NCBI GenBank assembly: GCA_948144175.1
Contig: CANXME010002054.1
Location: forward strand, 62,001-126,000
Source of the DNA: Closterium sp. NIES-65
Lineage: Eukaryota > Streptophyta > Zygnematophyceae > Desmidiales > Closteriaceae
Reading direction: 5' to 3'
DNA: 64,000 nucleotides
Part shown: piece by piece, positions 63,986 to 64,000 of the stretch
Layout of the letters: each line of letters starts with the position of its first letter
How positions within the stretch are numbered: position 1 is the stretch's first letter
The notes under the pieces: generated by a model
What the model was told of the DNA's origin: nothing
What the model saw: the letters and a program-made list of their open reading frames with translations, nothing else
The model's database searches: none
Position numbers and translations under genes: made by a program

Positions 63986-64000
63986 CGGGCACGAAGAGTC

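Larger units (their letters stand above)
57728..64000 (-). mobile_element. Copia LTR retrotransposon G (5' end beyond window)
   Basis: 3' LTR 57728-57848 (121 bp), polypurine end TATGGGGGTG, 3' UTR, then RNase H to Gag on the minus strand with the Gag start at 63964. Leader and 5' LTR are off the right edge. AGAAG at 57723-57727 is the expected target duplication but its partner cannot be seen. Coding is intact except for one TAG. Confidence 0.93.

Overview
The window looks like nuclear DNA of a green-plant-lineage (streptophyte) organism, most likely an alga. It is GC-rich. It has two intron-containing host genes of plant-type families (a GH20 beta-hexosaminidase and a phytocyanin-fold secreted protein) and is otherwise almost all satellite DNA and plant-type LTR retrotransposons primed by initiator-Met tRNA. 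No species can be fixed from the sequence alone; Closterium-like charophytes would fit, but this is a guess.

Layout. 1-7480: an 18-bp CpG-rich satellite, interrupted at 5104-5350 by a small inverted-repeat element. 7532-12817 (+): the 3' two thirds of a beta-hexosaminidase gene. Nine exons join in perfect phase and carry the GGDEV catalytic motif. Several exon ends are present as extra tandem copies, introns are filled with minisatellites that often begin at the 5' splice site, and a ~280-residue low-complexity insert sits inside the catalytic domain. 13923-14760 (+): a complete three-exon gene for a ~133-aa secreted phytocyanin-like protein, followed by a broken copy of its last exon.

From 15246 to the right edge everything I can identify is retrotransposon. 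Copia-type elements: B (15246-22001, -), A (24576-31449, +), one element cut in two (22002-22446, + and 31450-38197, -), E (41020-44808, +), F (46028-53267, -, intact) and G (57728 to beyond 64000, -). Gypsy-type elements: G1, also cut in two (22447-24575, - and 38198-41019, +), and chromovirus G2 (44809-46027 plus 53268-57727, -). A 377-bp TRIM (39023-39399) sits inside G1.

The insertions are nested: G1 contains the split copia, the TRIM and E; E contains G2; G2 contains F and G. Target-site duplications and restored reading frames support the TRIM and F insertions exactly and the split-copia insertion with one mismatch. The two split elements are explained by one ~9.4-kb inversion of 22002-31449: flipping it back rejoins gypsy protease to reverse transcriptase in frame and brings together two copia LTRs that differ at 1 of 128 positions.

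The host genes do not form an operon or pathway. The retroelement genes each encode Gag, protease, integrase, reverse transcriptase and RNase H for copy-and-paste transposition; only F appears intact.
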